From Cristatella mucedo (Eukaryota; Bryozoa; Phylactolaemata; Cristatellidae): a stretch of DNA of 64,000 nt. The notes beneath the pieces are model-generated. The model worked only from the letters and a program-made list of their open reading frames with translations, was not told the origin of the DNA and made no database searches. The position numbers were made by a program, and so were the translations under genes. Below are positions 44,232-55,471 of this stretch, in pieces; within the stretch, counting starts at the first letter, position 1, and each line of letters begins with the position of its first letter. The stretch lies in the NCBI GenBank assembly GCA_009760855.2, contig WPIO01000073.1, positions 1,858,501-1,922,500 of the forward strand, given 5' to 3'.

Positions 44232-45224
44232 GCGAGAAGGGCGTTCTCATATGACTCCCATAGAACGATGCTTCCTCTAATCGCTCTGTTCTCCACTTTG
44301 ATCGATGGCATCGTCAATGCGGCGACTAGCTCGTGCAAGTGCAACGACCAGCTGTTTGACAAACAGACGAAGATAGTACTGGACCTAATCAGCGAGCGAC
44401 TAGTCGACGTGGGTTGCGGTTTGAATCAAGATATGTGACGAGAGCACTCCCTGGCGACCCACACTGGTCGTTGCTCTTCAGTGTGCACTGCCGCACTTGA
44501 TTATTATGTTGAGAGCGAGGCAGTTCCGAGCATCGAAACCGTCGGTAGTACTGGCGAACAGCAAGTGAATACACTTTGGCTTTTCGCCAGCGTGCTTGTA
44601 TTCAAATTCGCCTTCATCTTGCACCCGATGGAAGGAGTTCTGCTCATTGCCGAGCACGAGCTATCGCCACAGGCATTGCAGGAAAGACCGTGACTTACAG
44701 AATGCAATGCACATGATGGAGGTCGCCACCCTGCCTGGCCTTGAAAGAGATGCACGAAATTCTTAATTCTGCTGGTCAAGGTTGAAGACTTTTGTCCCAC
44801 ACAATGGATCGACGAGCCAGACGTGAGCGCTAGCTTCGTTCGGCATGGTAGGCCTCATCTAAATGAGCGCATGAGCATGGATGATATCATGTATTCCGTG
44901 TCGACATCTTCAATGCTGTGCTCAACAAGGTCCTAATTGAATTCAGTTTTCAATTCAACTCTGAGTCAGCTCAGGTGCTCTGCCTGGCTGCGTGTACGTT
45001 GCCTCGAAATCAGCTCACCACCTTTGATGTGGATTAACACGTAGAACTCGCCAGCTGGCTCTACTCTATCGGCTTTCCCGACGTTGAGCTAATCCAATCC
45101 AACAGCTGCTTAACTTGCAAATAGACTTGGAGGTGGATGAGACACTGAAGAATGTCAACACGTTGCCTCATCTCTCCCTGGTTCAGTTTTTCACCGACTC
45201 AAATTGTCTTACTCCATAGGCCGG
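44232..45224 (+). other. Propeller-gene intron, unassigned
   Basis: Moderately GC-rich with short ORFs on both strands (44,504-44,800 minus is the longest). No domain, splice support or repeat family is recognised. It may belong to the same old element as 43,565-44,231. Confidence 0.35.
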
Positions 45225-45560
45225 AGGACCTAAGATGCAGTGTCACACATCCATGGACCAGCTTAGCTGTGATATCCTTATCTAACCTATATTTTTGCCA
45301 TGTTTTCTTTCTGAAATCAGGCGACTGTGGTACTGGTATAGTCATCTAGCGGCATGTCATTTTGGAACGGGAACTGTGCACAGACGTCGAGTAATGCTGG
45401 CTGAACCGATTTTGAGTGTTATGTTATCTAGTTCCTGAGTGACACCTGGTTTGCCCATGAATATTAAGTTGGTCTTATTGTCATTTGACTCGAGCAAGTT
45501 TGCTGCAATCCATGTGAAAAATGTTGGCAGTACAAGCTGCAATGGAGCTGAAAAAGTTTG
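45225..45560 (-). mobile_element. LINE-A RT C-terminal fragment
   Basis: Minus-oriented: TWIAANLLESNDNKTNLIFMG (45,440-45,520, of the FLKLNDDKTNLLVMG motif) and the following NITLKIGSASI. Frameshifted and truncated at both sides. Confidence 0.78.
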
Positions 45561-45714
45561 AGGGGCCTGAAGGCATCCATTGGGTAGAACCATTTGTTTA
45601 TGTGTATGCTGGCACTGCATCTGTTGTACCCTGCTCTTTGGCAAATGAAATTGAGGGCAGAGTTTTAGACATACAATCCTTTATCGTCTGCTGCAAGTAG
45701 GGGGGATTGCCACA

Positions 45715-45770
45715 CAAGGCTCTTCTACTGCTGTGTAAATGAGGCTGCTGGATCAGCTGCATTTTATCTG
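45715..45770 (+). mobile_element. SINE-C tail scrap
   Basis: aaggctcttctactgctgtgtaaatgaggctgctggatcagct matches the SINE-C 3' tail; nothing else of the element remains. Confidence 0.5.
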
Positions 45771-45817
45771 TTACCTCTATTTCACCCCTGAACATTTGAG
45801 TGAGAGTCTGATCGAAG

Positions 45818-47372
45818 CAGTTACACTCATGGCCATAAGTATTTGCATACCTGGGACGGTCTCAATTTCAAAGCTGTCGGGTCTGCAAGCAGCTTAACGG
45901 CTCAAGGGTGCCGTCCTTAGCAATTGCAATGATGAATAGCATCGTGTAGCAACATTTAGATGTGCTTAAGATGAGTTATACGTACACGTATGTTAGTGAA
46001 CAAAATAGACCAATATCGGGGCATGAATCTGCCAATTTTAAAAATCTCGATGTCTTTTCAGATCAAACCTTTAAGAAGATACACATGCGACTTTTTCAGT
46101 GGAAGAGAGTGTGCATGATGCTTGCAAGCTTGCTGCTTCCTGTTTTTACTTCACTTTCCGATCAATCGGACGCCAGCCGATGCTGCTGCGGCATGCCGAA
46201 ACCTAAGGAGGAGAGCGACTTCGCCTAAAGGTATTCTGCTAGCTCGGCACAAACTGGGCTGGAGCAATAAGGAGATCACTCGAGTCCTTCGTGCGAGCAA
46301 AGAGTGTCTCAGATATTGTCCAAGTACATATGTTATCAATGTGGGCTCAGTACACTAGGAAGTGCTCCACGGTCAGCAGCCGCCTAGGCCGCTAGAACAA
46401 AACTTAGAGCTGCAAGGAGCATCTGCTGAAGATGGTTGCATTACTCGATCGGAAGGCCAGCTTGGCCAAGCTAGCACAGCCACTGAAATCTGCTACAGGG
46501 ATCAAAGATAGCACCACGCAAACGGTTCGGTGGCATCGACTTAGGGAAGAGAAAATGAGTTGGCAAGAAAGTGCTATGGCTGAGTAAGGGACACACAGCT
46601 TAAAGCTGCTCAGGGCCAAATGCCAACCCCTGGGACACCTACTTATTGGTGCTTGGTTCACTGGACAGATGGAAGTAAACTGTAACTCTTTTGTAAAGCA
46701 GCAAACGGCAGGCTCCAATGGGTGAGGAATATACAGATGATTGCCTGCAGTACAATGTGAAGTACGGCAGTGGCTGGATTATGGTTTGGAGCTTTTTCGG
46801 CACACTTATTGGAGCAATGCATGGCATTCCTGACACTATGGACCAAATATTTTCGTTAACATGCTGCTAAACATTGGCATTCCGACCGACCGACGACTGT
46901 TGGGTAACAGGCTCATCTATCAGCAAGGTAATGACCCCAAACGTACTGCAAAGTGGGTCGACATTTGTTTTTTTTTGCCGACAGCAGTGTCGAGGTCACG
47001 GCCGAGTCAGTCGCCTGATTTGAATCCCATAGAGCATCTATGGGATGCCCTAGACCGAGAAGTGATACCAACCCACCAGCCAGCGAAGCGGACCTGTATG
47101 AGCAAGTGCAAATGCTGCGGGCATGTACATGCAATGAAATAATTCAGTGGGTGATACCTTCGTTTCTGCTGCAAACATTGTTTAGCGGCTTCCACGTTTG
47201 GTCAGACCTAGGCCAAAAACACAGAACTCCTAAAGCTACTAGTCTCAGCCGACTTGCACAGAATACCGGTGACTTTTGAACCTTGTATACGACTATACTA
47301 CTAGCGACTTGTAGGTGCAGCACCTATGCATGCAGGTATGCCGAAAGTAACAGGCCACAGTGGCGACAAAGA
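45818..47372 (+). mobile_element. Tc1-type DNA transposon, dead copy
   Basis: About 1.55 kb, typical Tc1 length, with imperfect terminal inverted repeats: cactcatggccataagta...gcatacctg at 45,824-45,853 against the complement at 47,333-47,362. The N-terminal helix-turn-helix region reads MPKPKEESDF (frame-shifted) and LARHKLGWSNKEITRVLRAS (46,236-46,300). The first catalytic Asp lies in VHWTDGSKL followed by a stop (46,648-46,680), the second in QGNDPKRTAKW (Asp at 46,933), and the Glu in SQSPDLNPIEHLWD (47,032). The Asp-Glu gap is 32 residues instead of the family's 34. Several stops and frameshifts make it inactive. Confidence 0.88.
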
Positions 47373-47419
47373 GTGCCCACACCTTAACTTAACTTGTCCA
47401 GATCCCTAACATAGAAAAG

Positions 47420-47560
47420 GAGCTGATTTGGTCCAGCGGTAAAGGTGCTCGCTCTGACCATATCTGAGGCGTATGCGAAGCGCCTGAATAGATATTAAGT
47501 TCTCTTGGGGCGCTATAAAAATGAATTACATTATTTTTATTTTTTATATTTGGCAGCAAC
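47420..47560 (+). mobile_element. SINE-D, head partly deleted
   Basis: ggtccagcggtaaaggtgctcgctctgacc is joined almost directly to the tail gaagcgcctgaatagatattaagttctcttggggcgct, so the B-box region is missing. Perfect outer stem AGCGCC/GGCGCT. Confidence 0.8.
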
Positions 47561-48007
47561 GGAGGATTAAACGTGTTCAACGACGGCCATGGCAAATTCT
47601 GACGGCTCCGTGGTCTAGAGCTCAAATAAACTAAAATGCCAATGCCTACTCCGGAAAGCACAACTGAGCCTATTGCTCAGTCTCCGCTTTTATATAGCCT
47701 TGACCATACCATATATTATCGCATAATCGTTCTTAGCCATTATAATTGAGGAACCGTAAATAATGAATACCAGTCATAATCTGGCCTTTTCAATGCCCCA
47801 CCTCCGTATGCAGGAGTTCCTCAAAAAACTGAGGGAACCTGCTTCATACTCAACAGGAAGGAGGATGATGCCACGCCTTATACTTGCCAGCAACAAGTAA
47901 AAACAACTTTGTAATGTCCGAAGATTTTATGTAGTTGCCTTTCGGGGTATTCTGAGGCAAAATCTCGAGCCTGTCGTTCGACGGCCGTATCGCTGACCTT
48001 CGAAAAT
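47561..48007 (+). other. Propeller-gene intron, unassigned
   Basis: No exon or repeat is recognised. Confidence 0.4.
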
Positions 48008-48285
48008 GGATAAATAAATATAATTCATTTGTATAGATATAGATTTGACACACACACACACACACATGCATATATATATATATATATATATATGTGTATA
48101 TATATATATATGTGTGTATATATATGTGTATGCATTAATTTGTACAGCCCTAAAAGAACCTTATCTCTATTCATGCTCTTAGCAAATGCCCGGGGCTCGA
48201 GCCCACGACCTCGGTCATCAAATGCATTCACATTGACCTTGGTAGAGGCGAGCACCTTAACCACTGGGCCAGGCCAGCACTGTTA
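48008..48285 (-). mobile_element. SINE-D split by a (CA)n/(TA)n microsatellite
   Basis: Minus-oriented. The AT-rich end (48,014-48,045) is separated from the rest of the tail by about 85 bases of CA and TA repeats (48,050-48,132). The tail, B-box region (ggctcgagcccacgacc) and head (complement of tggcccagtggttaaggtgctcgcc) continue to 48,275. Confidence 0.75.
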
Positions 48286-48429
48286 CGGCCCTGAGCGTAA
48301 GTCATGTTCGCGTTGATCCTAAGCCAGTCTATCGGTAGGGTTGTGGTCTTGGGGCAGGGGTGTAGGAATTCGAGTTCCAAGCGATACTCCGTGCCAGTGG
48401 AGGTTCTAGGATAACATTTGAGCTCAATA

Positions 48430-48615
48430 AGGTGAGCTGTAATGGCTCACTAGGTAAGGCGGTTGCTTTTCACGACTTCGGCCCCGAGGTTGTGGGTTCG
48501 AATCCTTCGGTGGGCGATCCTTTATCGCCACTGCAAGCGGTGGTGATAGCCGTAAAGGCTCTTCTGTCGCTATACAAAACGAGGCAGTTAAATCATCAAG
48601 TATTTATTTATTTAT
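48430..48615 (+). mobile_element. SINE-C, near-complete
   Basis: Head tgagctgtaatggctcactaggtaaggcggttg, arm cgacttcggccccgaggttg, perfect B box GGTTCGAATCC (48,496-48,506), body and tail, ending in (TATT)n at 48,600-48,617. Confidence 0.9.
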
Positions 48616-49351
48616 TTTAAGGGAAGTGACGCCCAAGAGTAACTGGCACCAATTCTGATCAACAGGAAGCCTGTAGATCTACCGACGACACACTAGCAGG
48701 AGACTAGCCGTTCTGCTAGTCGACACGTATCTGCCGATGTCAGAGCAATACTGCTGACCGGGAGCAGCCCCAACTTCGTTCACCTTTGAATCCCAGCTTT
48801 GATCCGGTGCTTGTATGAGCAACCAAACCGGCCTGAGAGCAAGCCCAGCCCTTTATGCGCGCTAGTTACCCGAACGCAGAGCCCAACGTGAGCAGGATTA
48901 CTTTGATCTGCTTAGTCACAAGTGTACGTGGCAGACCGACTGGCTCAGCTCCTGCGATTTATGGTAGCTTCCCGAGTATGTGAAGTGCTAGGAGAGGAGA
49001 GGTCAACCTAGCATAGCATGGATTTGCACGACTTCTAGCCGACTTAAAATTGGGGAGCAGAGTAGGGATCACATCGGCTCCTGGGAGACTTCGGTGAATC
49101 TAATAGCGTGACAAGTTGTGTGTCTAGCTTGACTGAGATTATGCATGCCTGGCAGTACTTGTTATGGCTGTGGTTGATTTATATGTATGTTGTGTAAGTT
49201 GATTGGCGTGGTTTATATGGCTTGCTTGCGTGCGCCTCGTGTAATCTCTGTAGCCTGTGCTACTAGTCATTGTGAAAGAGGTTGCTCAGCAATTATAATT
49301 AATCTAATGCGAAAAGAATTATATACCAACCCAAGAGTTCCAACTCTCATT
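48616..49351 (+). other. Propeller-gene intron, unassigned
   Basis: No element or exon is recognised. Confidence 0.4.
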
Positions 49352-49440
49352 AAATGATAATAATGATAATAATAAGAAGACATTTGTGTGGCACCCTCAG
49401 AAAACTAGCTCTCTTTCTGTGCACTCTACATATGCTGTGC
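49352..49440 (-). mobile_element. LINE-A/SINE-D-type 3' tail abutting an exon
   Basis: (ATR)n end at 49,354-49,378, then the hairpin tail in minus orientation (cacctcagaaaactagctctctttctgtgcactctacatatgctgtgcaa), which directly meets the ORF at 49,441. Confidence 0.65.
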
Positions 49441-49649
49441 AAGTGGCGTTCGCCTAGCTCGTCGAGCACCTTGACCGTGTCGATGTTGGATTCCCAGTAC
49501 TTGATGGCGACGTGCAGCCGCGGCTCCGCACGAGTCTTCTCCTGCGTCTCGAGCTCAAGCAGCTCGCCCTGCGACCTCATTTTCTTCTCTGCCGTCTTGG
49601 TGTAGCCCATCCTGGTCGCCTGGTGAACGACGTTTTTGAACGTGTTCAT
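49441..49649 (-). CDS. Unassigned first exon, possibly of a nested gene
   Basis: Begins at ATG 49,649 (aggATGA, A at -3) with MNTFKNVVHQATRMGYTKTA, continues MRSQGELLELETQEKT and AIKYWESNIDTVKVLDELGE. It is highly charged, probably helical and coiled-coil-like, with CpG-rich codons quite unlike the surrounding introns. I do not recognise the family; a BAR-type membrane-binding helix was considered but not supported. The reading frame runs on into a retroelement tail without a convincing GT donor, so the exon is either cut by the insertion or uses a non-standard site. It lies opposite to, and inside, the propeller-like gene. Confidence 0.42.
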
Positions 49650-50009
49650 CCTGCGCTCTGGTCGTGCGCTCTTTCTTCTCTAGCGCGCTCTTCCGGCTGC
49701 TTGCTGCGACGTGCAATGCATGTGATCCCGACCTGCTGCCCCCCCCCCCCCCCCCCCCCCGCCGCCGAACGAAAAGCCTCGAGCCGCTAGCGGTCGCGCG
49801 AGCGGCACTGCAAAGACGGCAGAAGCGTGTCGGACCGATCGAGCTCCCGCTGGCACGCGCGAACTATTCTTCCAAGTCGAAGGATGTCAATCCAGATGGA
49901 CCCGAAGGCACGCGGTGTCTGACCCGGGCGCTCTGCGTAAGCACACCGGAAGTCTAATTACTCAGCAGTCTGCTCAGCCTGATGCCATTGCTATTTAATA
50001 CAGCAATAC
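49650..50009 (-). promoter_or_regulatory. CpG-rich flank with long poly-C, candidate promoter
   Basis: Directly upstream of the 49,649 start codon. Very CpG-rich to about 49,950, with an uninterrupted C run at 49,739-49,760. The position and base composition suggest a promoter for the minus-strand ORF. Confidence 0.4.
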
Positions 50010-50105
50010 AATATCTATAATTTATTTATATAGCACCCTAAGAGAACATAGTCTCAATCCAGGCACCTTACATATGCAGCACGGCTCGAGCCCACGACCG
50101 TGGAA
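50010..50105 (-). mobile_element. SINE-D, 3' half
   Basis: Minus-oriented tail (tatagcaccctaagagaacatagtctcaatccaggcacctta) and B-box region ggctcgagcccacgacc; the head is missing. Confidence 0.72.
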
Positions 50106-50489
50106 CAGCTTATTCCCCCTGCCAAAACAGAGATGCCAAAAGCTTCTCTAAGAGACAGTTAACTAGGTCCGGGCTTTTTATGCATGCTGACAGTTGGGAG
50201 AATTGGCAGTGCTTCGTCTATAATGCTTTCTTTTATAGGTTAGCAATCAGCACTTACAGATGCCGAACGATTGTACTAGCTTTGCATTGACTGCTATCCT
50301 AGTCTATGATCTGCCAGCTCAAATTTGCTGCTGTGGTGTCGTAGTTATATTTCACTATCATGCTACACCTCCTCTAACAGTTCGCATTTTGTGTGTGACT
50401 CTTGCTTGTGGTTCTTTTGGTTATAGGTTTTGTTTCTTGAGAAGGGCACGACATGCTTTCTTTCTAAGGCTATGCTATCCCTTTGTAGT
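50106..50489 (+). other. Propeller-gene intron, unassigned
   Basis: No exon with a matching phase is found; a plus ORF (50,260-50,556) is hydrophobic and Cys-rich but continues into a LINE-A fragment. Confidence 0.4.
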
Positions 50490-50985
50490 GTTAGTGCTAT
50501 TACCAACTTACCAGCTATTGACAAACCGAGTTGTAATGAGAAACTGGAGAACCTGACCCTCAAAACGAGTTTTGGTCAGCATACAGGTTATTCTCATAGT
50601 GTCTTGGAGCAATTTAGGTGTCCTGTTCCAAATTGACCTTTCACTGGACAAGCATATCGGCTCCACAGTTCGTCTGCTACTCTCAGCTACCTAACATTGC
50701 AAACATTTGGGCCTTCTGAGAGAGGGATACCGTATCCAAGTTTTCTCATGTATTTGTAACATCCCTTCTCGACTTTTGTTACTCTCTACCCAAAGGTCTT
50801 CAGGCCTGTATAATAAGGCACTTACAGTTGGTGCACAACTCAGCAGCTATGCTTGTCTGTCATGGACGTTGCAATTACCACATCACACCACTTCTCACCG
50901 TCCTGCGCTGGCTCGCCATCGAGCAGCGCATTGACTTCCGAGGTTTTGTGGCTCACTTACCTACCAATCAGAACTAGTCTCCAGT
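50490..50985 (+). mobile_element. LINE-A RT/thumb fragment
   Basis: Plus-oriented. Degraded ...KLENLTLKT, SLGAI*VSCSKLTFHWTSIS-like, FVTSLLDFCYSL, GLQACIIRHLQLVHNSAAMLVC and HHTTSHRPALA codons (50,520-50,930) are the same series as at 1,294-1,816 on the other strand. Confidence 0.75.
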
Positions 50986-51179
50986 TGCTCTTTGGGAAAT
51001 CTGTGGAAATTGGAAAACTGACCGAAAGGGGGCTTGTAATTGGGTTGCCTGTTTGACAACCACCAGACGAATAAAAAGCTCTATTTAGAGGACTGACTCC
51101 ACAGCTAGCGATTGCATCGGTCCATTCCAGAATTAGTAGATGCAGCAATGGGTAGCTAAATATTTAGCCAAGTCTTTGC

Positions 51180-51290
51180 TTTCTTTAGGCTGGCAGGGCT
51201 GTAACTCAGTACTGGCAGGGCTGCCAAGCAAAGCCATTAAGTCTCTACAGTTGGCGCTAACTACTGTAACCAGGTTGATCTTTATATCAA
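51180..51290 (+). mobile_element. LINE-A scrap
   Basis: Codons CNSVLAGLPSKAIKSLQLAL (51,200-51,260) of the conserved FCNSLLAGLP segment. Confidence 0.7.
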
Positions 51291-51362
51291 TTATATCATC
51301 ATATCTTTATATCAAGTTCAATGATGCCTACACTTTGCCAAAGGAGCTGTGATGGCTCTGGA

Positions 51363-52010
51363 CTGATAATAATAAAAATACGTTTGTTTAGTGCCCCCAA
51401 AGAACTGAATCTCTTTCTAGGCACTTTACTGATGCCGTAAAGACAGCGTGACCAAATGATTAGTGGTAACGTGTGCAATGTCATCAAGCAAGTTAGACAT
51501 GACATGCACAAGGTCAACATGTAGATATGTTTAGTTGCAGAAGGCACATTGCCACCACCTACAGGCACACAAAGAACGAATCACAAGGACCTGCTAAAAG
51601 CTGCAATAAACAGGTGTGTTATGACAGACAAGCATAGCTGCAAAGTTTCACACCAACTTAGTGCCTTATTCCCAGGCCAGAAGACCTGCAAGTAATGAGA
51701 CAGAATCGAGATGGGGTATCACACATTTATTGAGGCAGTATCCCTGTCTCGGCAGGCTCGAATATTTGCAATGTCGCGTTGACGAAAGTAGGTAGATATT
51801 ACTGTGGAGCTGATGAGGCCGTCTATTGAGGTGTCACTTTGGAGTAGGACACCAAGATTGGTTGCAGATGTTACAGGAGACATGCTGGTGGCACCCATTT
51901 GAGGGCTAGGTTTTCCAATATCCGAGTAAAAATAAGATTGCACATATCCACTAATTTGGTTTCATCGTCATTTGGTTTACAGACTCACCCATGCATTTTG
52001 CTCAGGTACT
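51363..52010 (-). mobile_element. LINE-A fragment with compensatory hairpin
   Basis: Minus-oriented. The (AAT)n end at 51,366-51,379 and the hairpin tail show the stem AGTGCC/GGCACT instead of the common AGCGCC/GGCGCT. The 3' untranslated tail follows to about 51,620, then the RT C-terminal part with SVTSATNLGVLLQSDTSIDG (51,800-51,880). A deletion joins tail and RT, as in other copies. Confidence 0.8.
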
Positions 52011-52340
52011 CACATCAAAACTATTTAGGTTGATCCTTAGGTTATGCCATAGCCAGCTTCTAATGGTTAATACTTTAGGCGTTGCCATCGAGTTGCTTGA
52101 TTGTAGGTAATGGTGTGGATAGCTGAACATGTTTGTCAACCCAGAGCTTCCTTTAGCGATGATGTGTGACATTGCACATAGTTTTCAACACATGAGGCTG
52201 TTCTTTACTAAATGATATATACCAGTGATGATCATGACCCTTTTAATGCTATGTTGTCACACAATTTGTTGTATTTCACCTCATCTGACTGGTTATATGA
52301 CCGTTGTGCCATCAAATAATGGATTTTCCTTTTGTTGCAG
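52011..52340 (+). other. Propeller-gene intron, unassigned
   Basis: Ends with the acceptor ttttgttgcag at 52,330-52,340. Nothing else recognised. Confidence 0.5.
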
Positions 52341-52512
52341 AATCATCAGTCCTGCCGGTGTTTATCTCGCTTTGAGCCCAATGCTGACCATGGTCACCGT
52401 GTGTGCTGCAGTGGGATGTGACAGCTATGGAGCGCCGATTAAGCAGGATTTACTTTCTCGGCCTGCCAGCTATGTCGATCTTGCTGCTCGTTCAGCGTGG
52501 CTCTGGATGCCG
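52341..52512 (+). CDS. Propeller-like gene exon, 57 codons
   Basis: Acceptor tccttttgttgcag|AA is strong; donor ATGCCG|gtgtgt (GT at 52,513-52,514) is acceptable. Of the three frames only one is open: it needs one base from a phase-2 upstream exon and exits in phase 0, exactly what the exon at 60,778 requires. The product runs IISPAGVYLALSPMLTMVTV, CAAVGCDSYGAPIKQDLLSR, then SYVDLAARSAWLWMP. It is hydrophobic and Cys-containing without a motif I can name. Evidence rests on splice signals and phase fit. Confidence 0.5.
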
Positions 52513-53720
52513 GTGTGTGAGGTCACTAGATTAGGCTTGGCATTTTTCTGTGTGCAGGATTGTCGAAATCTATCTTTGTCATCACCATATTGTGGGATAT
52601 GGTGTGTTGCAATGTGCTGGCACTGGAGCAAAAAGGTGTTTGCTACTGTGATTTGCAATTTAGATGTCGCAGTCCTTGCTTGGATGTGCTCATCAGTTTC
52701 TCGTCTGTAAAGTAATGCCATCGTGGTAGTGCTGACATCTTTCTGCAGTTAGGATGCCTTCCTCAGAATAGCTGTATCCATTACTCTTGTGCGACATTAG
52801 TCTGTGGTGCAGGTTGTGGTATTTTTGTACTGAAGCTGCGATGATGCCTCTTGTGTCGGAGGAGTGGTTCTATAGTAAAATCAACAAGAAAGAGACAAAT
52901 CGGCAGATGTAATCGCCTCGCTTGTATAGTGTCAGTAGAGCCTCAGTGACTATTACCCTGCTTGCAGTAGGCGAAAAAGGATTGTCTGCTGCGCGACTCA
53001 ATCAAAATCTTTGGCCATGAAGTGAGAGCACTTTACAAGTCCTAGAACAAATAGCACTGCAGCTCGGTTTGTTCGAATAGTCTTCTTGCACTTTGAATTC
53101 TTTCAGTGTGGCTAAATTCGGCAAATATCGTATGCGTGCAGCCGAGCCGATGACCTACAATAGTCTTTCTTTTAGCCGCACATTAGTGAACCCACAGCCT
53201 TTTACAAAGGGGGGCCCGACAAGCTTTACTGTGACACGTGCACAGTGCCCGGCCGATACCTAGCGAAAGTCATTGGCAGCTATATCGTAGGCTGGTAGTC
53301 CAACCACATGATCTAGAAAAGCACGCGTGCCCACAGTTTCAAGTGCAAGTGCATGTATATGCGATTAAAATGCAAGACAATGATCATTTTTGCCTTGAGG
53401 ATGTGTGGCCACTGTATAGATTATACGTTCTATACATTTGGCCATGCCAAGAGGCAGGTTGAGGTTGTGCAAGGGCATTACTGTACGCGAATGTTAAAAA
53501 GCTAATGAGGATTATTTGTGTATTTTTTTTAGCACTTCATCTATAACGATTAACCATAGCTGAAAGAACATCTCACTTTCTTAGACGTCCTTCGACGATG
53601 TTATAAGGAAGCACTATAAGAAGCATTAATAACTTGTTAAGAAGTTCTTGCAACACACGTCATAATGATTAAAACAATTGCAAAACAACGAATGACTGAA
53701 ATTACGTTCGGGTGTACTTG
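52513..53720 (+). other. Propeller-gene intron, unassigned
   Basis: No element or exon is recognised; a plus ORF at 53,238-53,462 has no domain. Confidence 0.4.
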
Positions 53721-53721
53721 T

Positions 53722-53765
53722 TATTTTAGTCCACTAATACGTTGACGTATTAGTGAACTAAAATA
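53722..53765. repeat. 21-bp near-perfect palindrome
   Basis: Arms 53,722-53,742 and 53,745-53,765 (core actaatacgt tg acgtattagt) differ at one position only, with a 2-base spacer. The core ctaatacgttgac recurs inverted at 54,098-54,110. Confidence 0.92.
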
Positions 53766-53852
53766 TTTCTGGTGATGTGGACATCAATGGCCACTGCCCA
53801 TAGAAATAAAACAGCAAGGTTATGGTTCGGTATATTTACATGCTTTGCAAAT

Positions 53853-54317
<465 letters not shown>

Positions 54318-54420
54318 AGATTAAAATAAAGTTCGGCTGATCAAACAGCCTCATTTATGTAGCAGGCAAAAGAGCCTTAGCTGGCTGTCACCACTGTTTG
54401 CAGCTGCTATCACCGCCAAT
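54318..54420 (-). mobile_element. SINE-C 3' tail
   Basis: Complement of the SINE-C tail (cggctgatcaaacagcctcatttatgtagc) followed by the decayed body ggctgtcaccactgtttgcagctgctatcacc; head and B box are missing. Confidence 0.65.
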
Positions 54421-55319
54421 TGTCCTTTCTGTACTTATGGGTGCCAAATTATGTATGATATCACGAACCAATTGGCATATTTCCATTCCAGCATATTTAA
54501 AATGCATAGAATGATAACGATTTCTTTTAGGATGCTCTATGGAGGTTTTATTATTAATTACAATGATAATAAGAGTATTATTATAATAAGTAAATAGTTG
54601 CATGCTGAGGAATGTTGGTCACTTTGTCTTATTATTGTAATAGGTAAGTATTTGCATGCTGAGGAATGTTAGATATTGTCCAGCATATCGAGTTAGTCAT
54701 GAGCAGTGACTGAAGATCTGCTTCACAATGAAAAGGAAAGAAACTGATTCTCAAATAGAAATACCGTTGCCTATAAGTGGGCCTCTTGAAACCGAATACA
54801 GTTGCTGTTTCTTTAAGCTTGGACCTTGCTTTTAGATTTCTTATCAATCCCGATATGCAACCCCACAGCTGCAAATGGAGGGTATTGCTGGTTGTAACTG
54901 TTAGACGATCGAATTCAATTCAGATGTCCAACCTCACCAATTTGGCTGGTCGTGTATAGCATATCTTCGTATCTGTTTGCAAGGCAGTAGAGGCAGGGGC
55001 AGAGATAGAACTAGTTAGTATGTTTAAATTGGAGATCTGCTGTGTAGGTTCACACCTGTATAAACCACTGGGGATTTTATCTTATTTCTCTGTAGTGCTA
55101 GAGCAGAGTGGAATATTTTCACTTCTCTGCTGACTTTCTCTTCTGTCACTTTCTCTTTTATCTCTTTTCATTCTCCCCTCTATGTATTTGTCTACCTCTG
55201 TCTCACCCACTCCATCTCTCTATATTTTACTTTATCTATTGATCGATCCATCGATCCACCCGTCTTTCCACCTATCCATTTGTGTCTACAGATCTCAATT
55301 TGTCCCTCACCGGTTCCAT
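54421..55319 (+). other. Propeller-gene intron, unassigned
   Basis: AT-rich. The phrase gcatgctgaggaatgtt is duplicated (54,600 and 54,654). A TC-rich, loosely repetitive stretch leads into the next microsatellite. Confidence 0.4.
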
Positions 55320-55471
<152 letters not shown>

